Assembly: GCA_026545765.1 (NCBI GenBank) | Contig: CM048844.1 | Coordinates: forward strand, 63,973,035 to 64,037,034 | DNA: 64,000 nucleotides | Reading direction: 5' to 3' | DNA from: Plantago major | Lineage: Eukaryota; Streptophyta; Magnoliopsida; Lamiales; Plantaginaceae | Part shown: one piece after another, positions 12,583 to 27,500 of the stretch | How positions within the stretch are numbered: the stretch's first letter is position 1 | Layout: the number at the start of each line of letters is the position of its first letter | Made by a program: the position numbers and the translations under genes | Notes under the pieces: generated by a model | Databases searched by the model: none | Told to the model about the DNA's origin: nothing | The model's input: only the letters and a program-made list of their open reading frames with translations

Positions 12583-15500
12583 ACGTGTGATAAATAAATT
12601 GGAAGGATCGATGAAAACATGATTTTTATGATAATTTCACCTTTCTTATTGCTTTTACTGTTATATTAGCCAAATGTATAGTACGTGTGATAAATAAATT
12701 GGAAGGATCGATGAAAACATGATTTTTATGATAATTTCACCGTTCTTATTGCTTTTACTGGTTATATTAGCCAAATATATAGTACGTGTGATAAATAAAT
12801 TGGAAGGATCGATGAAAACATGATTTTTATGATAATTTCACCTTTCTTATTTGCTATTACTGTTATATTAGCCATGTTAACTAGTACGTAGGATAAATTG
12901 TTTTAATTTCTACAAACGTTGATTTTCTAGCTACTTAATTTGTCAATATCATCATCATAGGTATGCCTCCGGGGTTGAGAAACTCCCAGTGTCGACGACC
13001 TCACTAATAATCGCAACGCAGCTGGCCTTTACGGCATTGTTTGCGTTCGTATTAGTGCGGCAGAAGTTCACATCGTATTCCGTGAATTCGGTGTTTTTGT
13101 TGACCCTAGGGGCTGTGGTGCTAGGGTTGCATACGGGTTCGGATAGACCTGAGGGGGAGACCAAAGAGGTTTATTTCATCGGATTCTTTATGACTTTGGG
13201 TGCCGCTGCGCTTTACGGGCTTGTACTTCCCTTGATAGAGCTCACGTACAAGACGGCCAAGCAGAGGCTCACCTATGCTTTCGTTTTGGAGATACAGTTA
13301 GTTATGTGCTTTTTTGCCACTGCTTTTTGCACGGTTGGAATGATCGTTAACAAGGATTTCCAGGTGCGTTTCCTTTCTTTTAATTATTACTCTTCTAGTC
13401 TTCCATTACTTCTTAATTATTGAGTAAGTCTGATAATAGCTACGGTATCTACATAATTTATCTAGAGACATAATTTATCTAGAGACGGACCTATATTGTC
13501 AAAAAAATTATCAATTTTATTAATCAAAACACTTATGTTTTCAATATTAATGATTTTTCATATTACTTACAACATAACTTATTTCGTTAATAATATAGAC
13601 GTTTTTTTTTATTAATAACATGCATGGTTTTAATGATAACATAGGTCGTTTCTAAATAAATTATCTAGAAATCGTCCCTTATTATACTTTGTGTTAATTA
13701 ATTACTTCAGTATATAATACCTCCGTCCGTCCCAGTTGGTCTGAAGATTTAAGAAAAGTATAGATAACGTAGGAGATATGATAATAATAAAATATGAAAG
13801 AGTATTAATAAAATAGAAGATAGTATTATTATAATAATAATAGTGAACTATAAAACATTCGGAGAAGTTGAGTTTGAAACGAACTAAACATGAAAGTGGG
13901 AAGTTGAGTTAATTATCAAATAAAAAAGCTTTATCTTTATTATTAGTAAGAAACTTTCCTGAGAGTCCGGAAAGTCCTACATAAAAAGATGCAGCTGCAC
14001 AATTAGTATACAACAATAGACAATTTACAAATAGACAAAAATTAACAATTTACACACAAAGTCGCACAATTAGCATACAATATTGTAGGACTCTCACAAA
14101 AACATGGACTTTCACAAGTTTTTGTATTATTAGTAATTCTTAAAAAAATATATAAAAATAGATAGATAACCGGACCGTTCGTTCGTTTTTGCGTTTATAG
14201 TAACATAAGACTCGTACAACGTGGTAAAAGTAGTTAATTTCGCTTTATGACTTAATCTTCTATGGTTATCAACTCCTAACTTTTCAAATTATGCGGAGAA
14301 AATGCGAAATAGCTGGGTTATGCAATAAAACCAACTAGCAACGATGGGTCCTACAAAAACTAACTTTTTGGCGATTGGTTTGCATCGTCAGTTGAAAATA
14401 TTCTTTAGCTCTTCCTCCTTTTTCTTCCATATGGTAAGTGGTACCCTCAAATTAAAAGAACCCAGACTTTATTTAGCAGTAATTTATTAGATACATTAAC
14501 TCATATGGTCTCAACGAGTAAATAATTAATACGGGTGAAGATGACGGTTGAATTTGATCCCTGAACTTTGTAGTTCTTAATGTATGAAAGAATTTTATCT
14601 CATTTACAAGCACAAACTTATAAAAAAGTGTATAATTAATCCACTTATATTAATTTATCTAACGTATTGGAGTATTAATATAATAAATGACTAGATTTTA
14701 CAGCGATGAGATGAAATTCTTTCATGCTTATGAACCTTAAGGTTCATGGATCGAATCCCAATGTTAACATCTCCACCATCTATCTTATATATATATATTA
14801 TAAATTAGTTGATTTGTTGATAAGTTTGTTCATGTTCCTTATTGAAAATAAGCTTGGTGAGTGTTATAATATTCACTTCATTCCGAATAAATTCATACGT
14901 TAGAATTGACGCTTAAATTTAGGTGACAAGTTAAAACTGATTTGTTGATAAGTTTATTCATGTGCCTTATTGAGAATATAAGCTTGGTGAGTGTTATAAT
15001 ATTCACTTCATTCTGAATAAATTTATACGTTTGGATTGACGTGTAGTTTTAAGTGACAAGTTAAATTACATTATGAAAGATTTTAAAAAGTGGAAAATGT
15101 GTATTTTTACTGGCAAAACGTGTGATTTGTGTGTGAAGTTAAGATGTGGGGTAGCTTCTATTTTTAGTAACATATGAAATTCTGTGGGACGATTAAAAAT
15201 ATGAAATGTAAGTGATAAAACACACTAGAATAGGAACGACCAACTTAACCTCCAATCCGAAACTGTATCTATCTCCGTTTCAACAAGAAGATGAATAATA
15301 CTCCCTTCGTTTCGCTTATATAGGCCACAAACTTTTCAATGTCGTTTTTAAGACGGCCAATAGTTTATTGTTTGTTGGTGAGGATAAATGATAAATAATG
15401 AAGAAAGTACGAAAGATAAGAGAGAGAAATGATAAAGAATAAAAAAAATATAAGATAGTGGTGTTAGTGAGTTTTAATTTGTTACTGTTTTAGCAAGTTG

Positions 15501-18500
15501 TCTAAATTAGTGGGATGTTCTAAAAAGGAATAGTTATATTTTTTAGCGGGACGGAGGGAGTTAGTATGTAAGAAAATGATTGAATCGGCCGGCGTACCTA
15601 AAAAAATAAGTCCGTAAGGTCATAGATCGATGGTTGGGATCCTCAAATATATATGTAGGTGGGTTCTTCAGTCTCCGACCAGATGACCGAAAAAAGCCTA
15701 AAAACAGTTCGCTGAAATTTCAAACATCACGGTTTCACGAAAATTATAGCATAACAAGGTAGATCATAGAAAGATGATGAAGGTGGTGTAGTTGGATAGG
15801 AGATAGGAGGCCGGAGTTGACGTGAAAATGATCGGTTTCCCAGCGAAGAAGGGTGAATGAGAGGAGAGAAGAAGAGGCAATGGTGACACCTAGACTTAGA
15901 AAATTTTAACAATATCTCAAACATAATTTTTACAACCCAGTTAAAATTAACTTATTACCCGTTTATTAAAGTCCAATTAATTAAAATCGTACGCTAAACA
16001 TTCACTATAATTTTACACAAAATAACAATTAATATTAGGAGAGACTAGCATATGAAAAAGGAAAAAAAAAAAGAATCAAATGCTATATAGATCAAATTAT
16101 ACCATTTTAGAGATTGTTTGGATTGCGATTAAAGCCCTATTTGAATCGAGTTGCTCTTCTCATCCTATTTGCCATGCGATTTTAATTGCGTTGAGTAATC
16201 CATGTTTTTAATCCACCCACTATTTATAATTCAATTTAATTTTATCTCTCTACCTACTCCTTCTCTCACTTTTTACTTTTATTATTTATTATAACAACCT
16301 TAAACCATTGAAATAACATTAGAACTAAATAAATAATTCTAAAAACTCTTACACACGTCACTTCACTTTTACACACCTTATATAAAAGCTTCTTTTTTGG
16401 GAAGACCTTACTGACTTTCATTCAATCATAAATCATCAGTACAAATGGATCACCCATTTCAAAATGACAGATCTTCGAAACCATCAACATTACTAACTAC
16501 CTGACTAGCAAGGTCATGAGCTAAAGTGTATGCCGAATGTAAAAAATGTTCAAAACAAATGGAATTTAAAAAACTAGCATTATTCTTGATGGCTTCAACG
16601 ATGTGACCTCCTTGTGCGAGACAAGTTGCATACGAGTTCAAAGCTTTAATCATTGTAAAACAATGATTAAACCAAGGTACTTCTCATGCTTCTCAACCAC
16701 CCAAACCAGTAACACCCCTCTCACTTCTTCCACCCTCTCACTCCCCGCATTACGACTAAAGACTACAACCGACTTCTCCATATTAATAAGCTGACCAGAG
16801 GCTAAACTATATTTATCTAGAATAGCATTAACTTCAACAGCACCCGCATAGCTAGCCGCACAAAAAATGAGTGTGTCGTTTGCGAACAAAAGATGGGAAA
16901 CACTTGGAGCAAAAGGACTAACCGACACCCCCTTTAAAACTCCCTTGGACTCAACATCCTCAATCAAAGAAATAAAGGCCTCCGTACAGAACAAAAACAA
17001 GTAAGGGGATAAAGGATCCCCTTGTCGTAAACTTCTCTTCGGCTGAATAGGGCTAAACGTTTATCCATTTAATTTTGTTGATTAAGAAACTGAACACACA
17101 CAGAGCATAATTAATTGAATAAAGGTATGCTCAAAGCCTTAATCTATGCAATACTCTATCAAGGAACAACCATTCAACCCGATCATAAGCCTTATTCATA
17201 TCTAGTTTCAAAGCCATAAAAACATCTTTGCCTTTTGTTTTCCTTTTCTAAAAATGGTTAACTTCATAAGAAACGAACACATTATCAATGATTAATCGAT
17301 TAGGCACAAAAGAAGATTGGGTCTCGGCTATGATATTATGCATGTGGGGCTTGAGTCTATTAGTAATAGCTTTGGACGCTATTTTAAATATGACATTACT
17401 CAAGCTAATGGGTTGGAACTGGGTAATCATCACTGGTTCTTTACATTTACTTATGAGAATAATATGAGTAAAGTTCAGCTTAGGATTCAAACAGTGGTTA
17501 TTCAAAAATATTCAGCACACATTGTATGACATTTCTACCAACAATATGCCAAAATTTATGGAAAAGAAGTGCATGCATACCATCGGGGCCAACGGATTTG
17601 GTAGGGAACATATCAAAGAGTGCGTTTTTTACCTCCTCAGGAGTGAACACCCGGGACAGATCCTGGTTGATTGAATGATTCACTTTCGATCTCATAGTTC
17701 CCAAGACTGCCTTAATGTCTGGCTCAGTTGGATGAATACTGGAGAAGATATCAGTAAAATAATCCTTCGCAATACCACCCATAATACCCAAATAACTTTG
17801 AATCACCCCTGCTGAATCTTGTAACCCTGTTATCAGATTTTGATTAGCTCTTTTCGAGGCTTGAGCATGAAAAAAATGAGTATTTCTATCTCCTTCTGCA
17901 TGCCATTGCATTTATGTCCTCTGTTTCCAAAGTGATTCCTCTCTGTCCAACATATCCTCAAGATCTAACTTCAGTTGTTTCTCCTTAGCTTTAACTCCCG
18001 CAGAATAAGGCACTGACTGAAGTTTTTCAAGCTCACGGTTCAACTTTCTGATTTCCACCCCGACGTTAGGGTAGTGTTGGCGGCTCCAATTCATCAGCCC
18101 AACCGTGCAATTATCGAGATTCACTGCAAAATCATCTTCTCGATCCCAATTCTCCTGTATAACTTATCTGATCGAATCCAGATGGACTCAAATCTGAACA
18201 CTCTATTCCGGCGAACTGTTGTCGGTGCCGGTGGCGGAGGTTTTAGTATCTTCTCAATATTAGATGTTTAACCTGGGCATTTGGGGAAATGGATCTCCAC
18301 ATCGCCGTAGTGACGATTCTATCCAGCCGCTCCTGTGTATTGTGGGGGTATTTCTCTTCGGTTAGACCATGTGTAGGGGTATCCAATGAAACTAAGTCAA
18401 CTAAGTCATTTTAGGTCAATGTCTCCCTAAAGTCTCGTAGCCTCCATTCAGGTGTGGGTATCCTACCCAATTTCTCATCATGACTCAGTATTTCATTAAA

Positions 18501-21500
18501 ATCTCCCATGACCATCCATTCTCTATGCGAGTGTGTACCCAATTGTGTCAATAATCTCCAAGTGTGTTTCCTCTTAACCGTATCTGGCTCCCCAGAAAAG
18601 CTGGTAAGTCTCCAAATAATAGGACTATCCACAAGTTGAACGTTAGCATCAATATGGTATTTGCTAAAGCTCAACACAGTAACTAAAGTGTACTTGTCCC
18701 AAAGTAACGCCAATCCTCCTGATCTTCTAATAGCCCGAACTCCAACACCAAACATATTAAACTTATCACGTAACCTGTCAAACCCATGGTCATCTAGCTT
18801 TGTTTCCATGAGAAAGACAATATTGGGGATGAAATCTCGCAAGAGATCTCCTAAAGCTCGAACCGTCCAAAGGTTCCCCAAACCTTGACAGTTCCAACTA
18901 AAAAAACTCATTGGTGTAGGCGGGGTTGACTAGCAACCTCCGCCCTGGTAACTTTTAATTCGACTCACCACTACTACATATCATTTCTGCCTCGGACAAT
19001 TATTTTCTTTCTCATCCAATCCACTACTACCGACTGCTAATTTATTTTACCACCCACTGGCCTACCCCTTTTTTCATAACCATGGCACTTCCAGTACAAC
19101 TATCCTGATTCACTATAGTTTGCAATGGGATACCTCCTGGGCTGTGTTTCCTAGGCTTTGGCTTGGGCATTTTAGGATGTTTCCTGAGCTGGATATGAGA
19201 AAGAAAGGTCTGACGGGTTTCGTCTACCAAGATTTGGATTGGATTATGGGCTTGGATAGTTGGTAATTAATGTGGGCCTGGGAAGTCTGTTGTGATTTGT
19301 GTGAAGGTGGTGGGATCAGGGTTAAAGGCTGTGGAAGGAATAATGGCTAAAGGATGTTCTTGGGCCTGGGTCATGTCATTAGTAGTAGGTAAGGAATTTC
19401 TGATCAATATGCATATGGCTATTTTCAGAAGGTGATGGAATTATGGAATGAATATTCTGGGCATCAGTAGAGATTTGATCATCCAAGAACAAACCCGCAG
19501 ATGTAGCTACCTCCACCCCTGAAATTCCGTAATTTGAATCATCCTCCAACAACATTCCTTTACCCTTATCATTTCCGAAAATATCTCCACTAGCTTGAGC
19601 AAAAACCTCACCCTCTTTTATCTTTTTCCATATGACCTTGTAAATTTCAAACTGCAGTTCATGGACTTTTAACAGTTTCATTTTCCTCCCCTGGCCGGAC
19701 CACATAATCTTGATCTGGACTGTATCTAAGCGACGGTGAATGAGGAACTCATCGATTAATACTACCAGCAAGATACTTTGATTGTTGAGCGCTCACATGA
19801 GTATGTAGCCAATCTCCGTACATTAACTGATCCGTAGGCATCTCCCTAGACAAATGAGCAACATCAATACACTCATGGCAACCGCGAACCAAATGACCTA
19901 ATAATCCACAATAATAACAAAAATTTGGCAAACGTTCATATGCTAAACCCACCCGAATTTCTTGACCATCAGGCCCTTTAATCTGAATCATGCAACATAA
20001 AGGCTTTGTAACGTCTATTGTTACTCTGAATCTTAGAGCTTATGTAGAACCTTTAACGTGAGAATTGTCCATATTCTGGAATCGTCCCGTGGCATTCCCC
20101 AAAACTGCCGCCATCGCTCTATGTAACTTCATCACCGGTAAACCAGTAGAATGGACATGAAAGTCGTATTCATCCAGCGATACTGTGGCGGGATCCTCTT
20201 GATTCTTCAACTTCCTTAAAATCACCAAATTCTTCTCAAATGTCCATGGGCTACGCCACATTACAGGATCCTTCTCAGTAACATGTCCAAACTGGATTAG
20301 TATACGATCTTCACCAAGTTTTTGCATTTTGACCTTCTCGCCACATCCCAACCCGCTAGCATGGTACGCTCAAAAGCTTCAAGATTGATCGACTTTCTAG
20401 ATAGAACCCTACCGACCAAACATAACTCAGGATTGATCGCCGTCGTAGACCATACAACATTTGTAATTTGGACCTTTTCCGACTCAGAATATATCAGTGG
20501 CATTTTAGACCCCAAACTATCCAATAGCCGTTCAATACTCCAACCAAACCAAGCAGCGAGACAGTAAGAGAAACTATGAGATAAAAGATCGATGAATCAA
20601 CCTGGATGTCCTGAATGAAAACAAACAAGGAAACAAAATAACGTACCCCCAAAAACCAGTGATGAGGGTGGATTAGAAGGCCAAAAAAAAAAAAAAAAAA
20701 ACTAATCACTGAAAAGTAGGAAGATTTCTTATGTTGCGTTGTTTTTTTTTTTTGAAAAAATAAGGCAAAGATAAACTCAAACAGAGAGGCTTACAACCAA
20801 GAATCACGACCAAACCAAGAAACACTTAAGACAAAATATTTGGGAGGATCTCACAAATCACTCGAAAATTTGGGTTGTGAACTCACGGGGCTAAGGCATA
20901 GAGAAAAGATTGAGACTCGAAGGTAGCAACTCAATCTCCAGACAAGAGAGATGAGCTCAGAAAAAGAGAGAGAAAAATGAGCTTTTCTGTTACATAAAAG
21001 CCTTATAAAAGCTATAAAATTTTAACTCTATATCAAATACAATTTTTCGCAACCCCATTAAAATTCAGTTACTATTTACAATTGAAACTCGATTAAAATT
21101 CGGTCAATTTAAATCGCATTGAATAACAACTTAATGTCCATAATGGCACATCTCATCAATGTTATACTCCCTCATTTCCGAATTCAACTCCTTGCATTAC
21201 ATTTTAGGACGTTTCAATTTCAAATTTCCACCACTTAAATGAAAAATATATCTCATACTTTATTCAATCTCTCTCATACTTTATTTACTATCATTAGTAC
21301 TTTATTTAGTCTCTTTCTCTAACGCCCCGGATTTTAAAAGACGAATTATGAATAATATGATACGTGCTAGAGCGTGAGCTTTTAAAATCGGCGAATTTGA
21401 CTTGTTAAAATATAAAACGTTACTAGAGGCATTACGCGTCAAAAGACTTGATATGAAATTCTTGATACTAAACCGTGAACTAATAAAATATTGCAGCGGA

Positions 21501-24500
21501 ACTTTAATATCGTAAACGCATTGATACAAAACTCTAAATACATGAAACTGAAAATGGTAAAGACGCTTCGGTAAAGATCACTGCTCCGGCACGCTCCACT
21601 CCAAAGCTCGGCTTCAAACCTAAAATTGATATTTAGAAAGGGGTCAGCCGTGACCACTGCCTGAACAAGCTCCATTGAACAAGCTCCATGCACGTGCCAT
21701 GATCTAAAGTTCTATCTTCATGTCTTTTAAATCTTTTAGTCTTGCTTAATGCAATGCAACCCTATGACCTAACTTGACCCGACTTGACCCTAAGTACTTG
21801 AACTTATTCTTCTTGAAAACTCTTTAACTTGAACTTGAACTTGAAACTTAACTTGAAACATCTTAAAACATAACATGATCGTGAGCTCACTTGGCATCGT
21901 AGGTTCCTATCCTGGCCCATGGTGGCTATCTGCCGGCCTCAGGTTACCTTCGTGGCCCTATCCGTTGAATAAATAATAAACTGACGGCCTCAGGACCTTA
22001 GTCCCTATCCGCTGAACATGAACCAGTAATACCAGGATATTCCCCTACGAGCCCTTTACTTATCTTTAACTTGAAACGTTTCTTAACTTTAAACCTTAAA
22101 CATCTTGTTAACGTGAATGCATGTTCCTAAACTCTAAACTCATGAATGCATGGACTAATGTGTGTGATTGACATCACATAATTAACATCATATCATGATC
22201 TATATATAAACATGGTTTACAGCTTAGAACGTGAATCAAACAATTACTACATGCTACACATATAATTTAGACCTCAAGTCCTTCAATATCTGAGATAATG
22301 TATGACTATCAATTGTATCAAGTATGCATACTGGCGCAGCCTATACAAGTACACAATCATGGAGTACTTCTAAAACATATATATCAGATGATGCAAGTCC
22401 TGAAGTCCATCAAGAATACAGTAACAAAATTATGCAACACAACAATTAGACATCTAATTATAATTAATCAACTACCATCAAATTCTTGACATTACTTCAG
22501 AAACCAAAGCCCCCAGTAAAGAACAAAAGGGCGAGTGACATGTACTAACTGGACCATGACATATACTGGACCTTGCACATATGAATACTACTAGTACTTG
22601 ACAATAACATCACATCGACTTATCTAATAAATTTAACAATATATGTGGATATCATGAACTCACAAACGATCCTAATCATGATTAGTAAGTGCACAATACT
22701 AAGAAACTTGCAGATATCAAATTCTATAACCTTAGAGGAATTTGCAAGCTCATAACATGTATAACAATTAATCATACAAAATTTACATCATACATATAAC
22801 ATTTGTGAATGTAAGTCCTAGGGAAACTTGTCTCGAGATTAAACCACGCAAAACCCTACACAACAACAAAAAGTCCTCTTCCTTCAAGCCCATAAATTGG
22901 ATCAGCAGCTTGGTTTAACATCAACAAGTCCGATATTGGATGATTTTGGCATCGAGTGATGGAGAGGCCAAATGTCAAAGTAGGTGGTACATGGTGATGA
23001 AAAAGCCATACTGGAGAGTTGGGTAACCAAAGGAACGTCAATGAGCTTAAAGTCTTAAAGAGGCATTTTAAACATATGTGGTCAGATGGGATGGATATTT
23101 GTAACTGGCTACTGGACTTAATGACGGCTTTAATTTTTGTTTAATGGAGCTGGAAGGAATTTGGATTGGGCTGGCTAACGATGGGTTCTGGGTCAAAGAT
23201 AACGCTCCATGAATCACGCTTTGACGCTCGGTTCGTTATAAAACGCCTTAATTCAATATACGAATTTTTGGGCTGTTACACTTTCATACCATATGTCCTA
23301 CTTTATTCACTTTTTTTTTTTTAATACTTGTGACCAAGCCCGTGGAAAGTTACTCCGGGACGGAGTGAGTATTAATTACAGAGAAAAGTATTGCAAAAGA
23401 CCGACCTTACCAGTTACCACATCAAATTGTAGGAACTCAGTTGTAATTATAGGATTTATGAGGGACATCGGAGAAATTTATCAATTTATAAATCATTAAT
23501 CTGAATGAAGTGAACCTACGGGCTACGGCTTGTGATTAACGCAACTGTATTAGCCAACCTTTCTGACATTATCCCGCGGGATGGGATGCGACAACGACAA
23601 ATATAATTCGATTCATTGGATTCACACTGGAATTGTGTTCTTGCACTTGAGTTTTTTAATGAAAAACAAGTAATCGGAATTGAATGTAAAGCCAAACAAG
23701 CATAATACTACGCCGAACTAATCTATACTTTCATTTTCATTTGCCAAACTAAATTATTCTAATTTAATCGAAAAATATATTATAATTTTATTCACTTATC
23801 ATTCTTTTTCTATGATTTGATGTTGCATCGTCGGAGAAATTGGAAGTCGTTATGTGAGAAAATTGTTTTATTATCTATAACTTGTTTATATTCAAATATT
23901 AATAGACACCAAAAGTTGAATTTAACAACTAGTGGGGATGGTGTTAAATCAAAATCAACTACGTTTATTTATATAATAATGTGTACTTCCTCCGTCCCAT
24001 AGAAGTTGTCAAGTTTTGTCATTTTAGGCGTCCCGTTAGAGTTGTCCACTTTAATTTCTTTGTCATTTTAGGAATAATTATATAATTTTATTTCCTCCAC
24101 TCCTAAAAAAGTCAAAAAGTTTCTTAAACAATCAAACCAATTACCAATAAAGTCATAAAGTAAACCCACATGTAATATATAGAGTTATAATAATACTCTC
24201 CTTACACCAACCCACTTTCCCTGCCATGTCAGCATTCCACTCTCTGCAACCCACTTTGTAACTCTATTCAATTCTCTACTCCAACAGTTGAGGCCCAAAT
24301 TTATTTTCTTTTCACATTTCTTTCAACATAATTTTTCATTTCATTTTCTTTTCTCATTTCCTTTTAAACTTAATTCTTGAATTTATTTTAAATGTTATTA
24401 ATTAATTATAATAAAATTATATTAATATTTTTTAAATATATTACTTGAAAATAAAAATTACATTACTTAAAAAAATTACAATACTTGAAATTGAAAATTA

Positions 24501-27500
24501 CAACAAAAACACAAAAGAAAACACATTATAATAATGAATGAAAAACAATAGAACAAAACACAAAGAAGTAGAAACAAAAAAGAAATAAATAGAAAAAAAA
24601 CAAAAGAAAACGAGAAAACAAAAAAATAAAAGAAAAGGTCATTAAAGACGCTGGGTTTGAGCCCAAAATTTGGGTTGGACAAGAGTCTCAAACAAACTCC
24701 TTGCTTTGAGACTATGCTGTAGTATCAAAGCAAGGTCCAACGGAGACCCAAATGAATTTTGGGTTTCATGTCGGATCTCTGCTAAGACCTGTGCATAAAC
24801 AGTAACATGGTCAGCTTCTCGATACAGATGGAGTAGAACTTACAATTAATTCATTCGATCTTTCATGGATAATATAAAATAAATTCATCTCAATTTAACA
24901 CCATTAATATCTCGGTGGTACTTTCGAGGGATACAACTAAAAATTGATGTTGCATACCGACAAGCTAAGATGATTGATACATTGGTGTGACTTGTGAGGA
25001 CCAAATTAAAGACCATCAGAAAGGACTATATTCAACGATATTCGTTGAATAATTTTCAACCAAACCAAACCCACTAAATAGTGAAATGATAACAAACTTG
25101 TCCTACACTCTCATATCTGGGTGAATTTCATCCAGTACCCTTTTTAGATGTTATAATTATACTTGGGTACCAGTTAAATCAACAATAACATGCAAGTCCT
25201 GATCGATATAAATCAATTACATGTAGGTCCACGAATTTGATTTTTGACGAATTAAAACCAGGAAAAGTCATTTTTACCCCTGCTAAAATATCAGCTTTTA
25301 GTTTTAGCCAAACAGGCTTAACTTATCACGACGTGACTGAATGTAATTGATTTTTTTACATATAATTTATATTTAAACCTATTATTAATTAACTTGTATA
25401 TTAAGATACCTTAATTAGTGGTTGTATGTAAATGTTCAGGAGGGTCCCATTTTAATTTTTAAACATTTTGGAGGTTTAATTTCAATTTTCACTTATCAAA
25501 CATATAAATATAAAAAGGTTGAAGGATAGTTTACAATTTCTAGAACTTCATACTTGTTTTTAAGACTTAATGTCATCTATTTAAATAATGAGAACTTCTA
25601 AATTACAGTAGTGATCCCCAGGGTTCATCTAATTCTTAAAAGGATAGCCCTTTCAATTTTTTAAGACCCTCAATTAAGTCCCTGTAAAATCTCAGAATTT
25701 TTAAAAACTTTGTAAAATTCCAAAATAAAATCATTCTTACACGATTAGGAGGGCATGGAGAGAGATCAGTCCAATCATGATTGCTCTTCCTATTCTTCCT
25801 ATTTCAAATAATAATATTTATAATTTATTAATTTTTATTTAACTTTATTGAAAACTCCATGGATGAACTTCCATGGCAGGAAGCACGGAAACTCTGTCGG
25901 AGCTTCCATGAACGTGAAAGGGATAAAAAAAATTTAAAATTTTAAAATTGAAATATGGGTTAATTGATACTGTATTTTTATTTTTTTTCATTATTTTTTA
26001 AACATATTTATGTTTTTTTTGTAATTTTTAATTTTTCAATGCCTTTTCAGTTATCAATTATTTTTCAATACCTTTTTTAAAATAATTTTTCTGTTATTTA
26101 TTTATTTTTCGTAATTTTTTATTTTTAAATTATTTTTCAGTTTTTTATTTATTTTTCATAATTGATAAAATTTTTAAATTATTAATTAGTTTATATTTAT
26201 TATTTTTCACTCACATATCTCTAACAAATCACTTTCACCTTCCTGGAATGGATGGAGCTTCCATGGAAGTGAAAGGAAACATGTGTTAATTAATGTTATA
26301 TTATTTTTCAAATTTGTTTATATTTTTATTTTATTTTTCATAATTTTTTATTTTATAAACATTTTTATGTCATTATTTATTTTTCATTTTTTATTTAGTA
26401 ATTTCTTTTTTATTTCTTAAAATCATTTTTCTATTTTTCATTTTTGTCCAAAAAAATTATTTTTATATTATTTATTTATTTATTTTCATATTTTTTTAAA
26501 TAACTTTTCTAATTTTTATTTATTTTTCAAAAAAATATTTTTAAAATATTTTTTTCTGTTTTTTATTTACTGTTCATAATTTTTTATTCAACCTAAATTA
26601 TTTTTCCATCATTTGTTTATTTTTTGGACATTATTGTGTATTAAAATCGAAAAGGGGGTAAAATAAACTAAGGATCTGTTTGTTTGTCCACTAAGGAATT
26701 TCAACTTATAAGCTGGTCAATAAAAAACCAGCTTTTTGGACTTAGATGTAATTGTTGAACTAATTGGTGCTTAGATGCAATGTCCCTAACAGGGTATATG
26801 CAATAACCCCTCATAGTTTCATTTGATGGATCCCACTTCAGTATGCACATTTCATGTCTACCACTTCCATTGGATCAAGCATTTTATGCTCATTTCTATC
26901 AGCGGAAATTTGCATAAACACCCCCTCAATATCAACTTATACTTTCTTCTTCTTCTTTCTTTTTCTTTTACTAATATACTTTACTTCTCAAGAAAAGGGA
27001 GTTCGATTTACATTTTTTTAACAGTTGACAGGTTGAATTTTATTGGCGATGAACCTGAACCTAAATGTAGGGTGCTAATGAACATATGTTTAGGGTCCAT
27101 TTAAGAAAATTAGCTATTGAGTTAGGTGATAAACTAGATGATAACTGATTAGGTAGTTGATAAACTAGTTGATTTTGATGCAGCTTAAAAGTAGCTAATT
27201 TAGTACATATATAAAAACAAATCAAGATGCTTATTTTTTTAATAAGCTTTTTATATTAGTTAGATTATAAACTACCAACTACACGTTTACATAATGTTTC
27301 GAAAACAAGCTAATTGATTTGATAAACTAATATAAACAGAGCTAGGTAGTTTAATAAGTAGTACTCCCTCAATTTCAGAAAAACTGTTACAATTTACTAT
27401 TCTGCGGTCAACTGTCTCCGCGTTTGACCATAATTTACTCATAAACGATATTAATAAATAAATTATTAAAATTATATAATGAAAATTTAGTAATTAAATT

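Larger units (their letters stand above)
16391..21000 (-). mobile_element. L1-type LINE, inactive, in reverse orientation in permease intron 2
   Basis: Reading on the minus strand, the element starts near 21000 with a pyrimidine-rich leader, then has an ORF1-like region, an endonuclease, an RT and an RNase H tail, and ends in a short A-rich 3' end near 16391. Candidate target-site duplications are CCTTATATAAAAGCT (16376-16390) and CCTTATAAAAGCT (21001-21013), differing by one TA. At 4.6 kb it is shorter than typical plant L1 elements, because the segment between the RT FAND motif and the RNase H end is missing. Multiple stops and frameshifts show it is dead. Confidence 0.85.

Noticed and set aside
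16603-18271. Plus-strand frames across the LINE
   Set aside because: They oppose minus-strand fragments with clear endonuclease and RT motifs.
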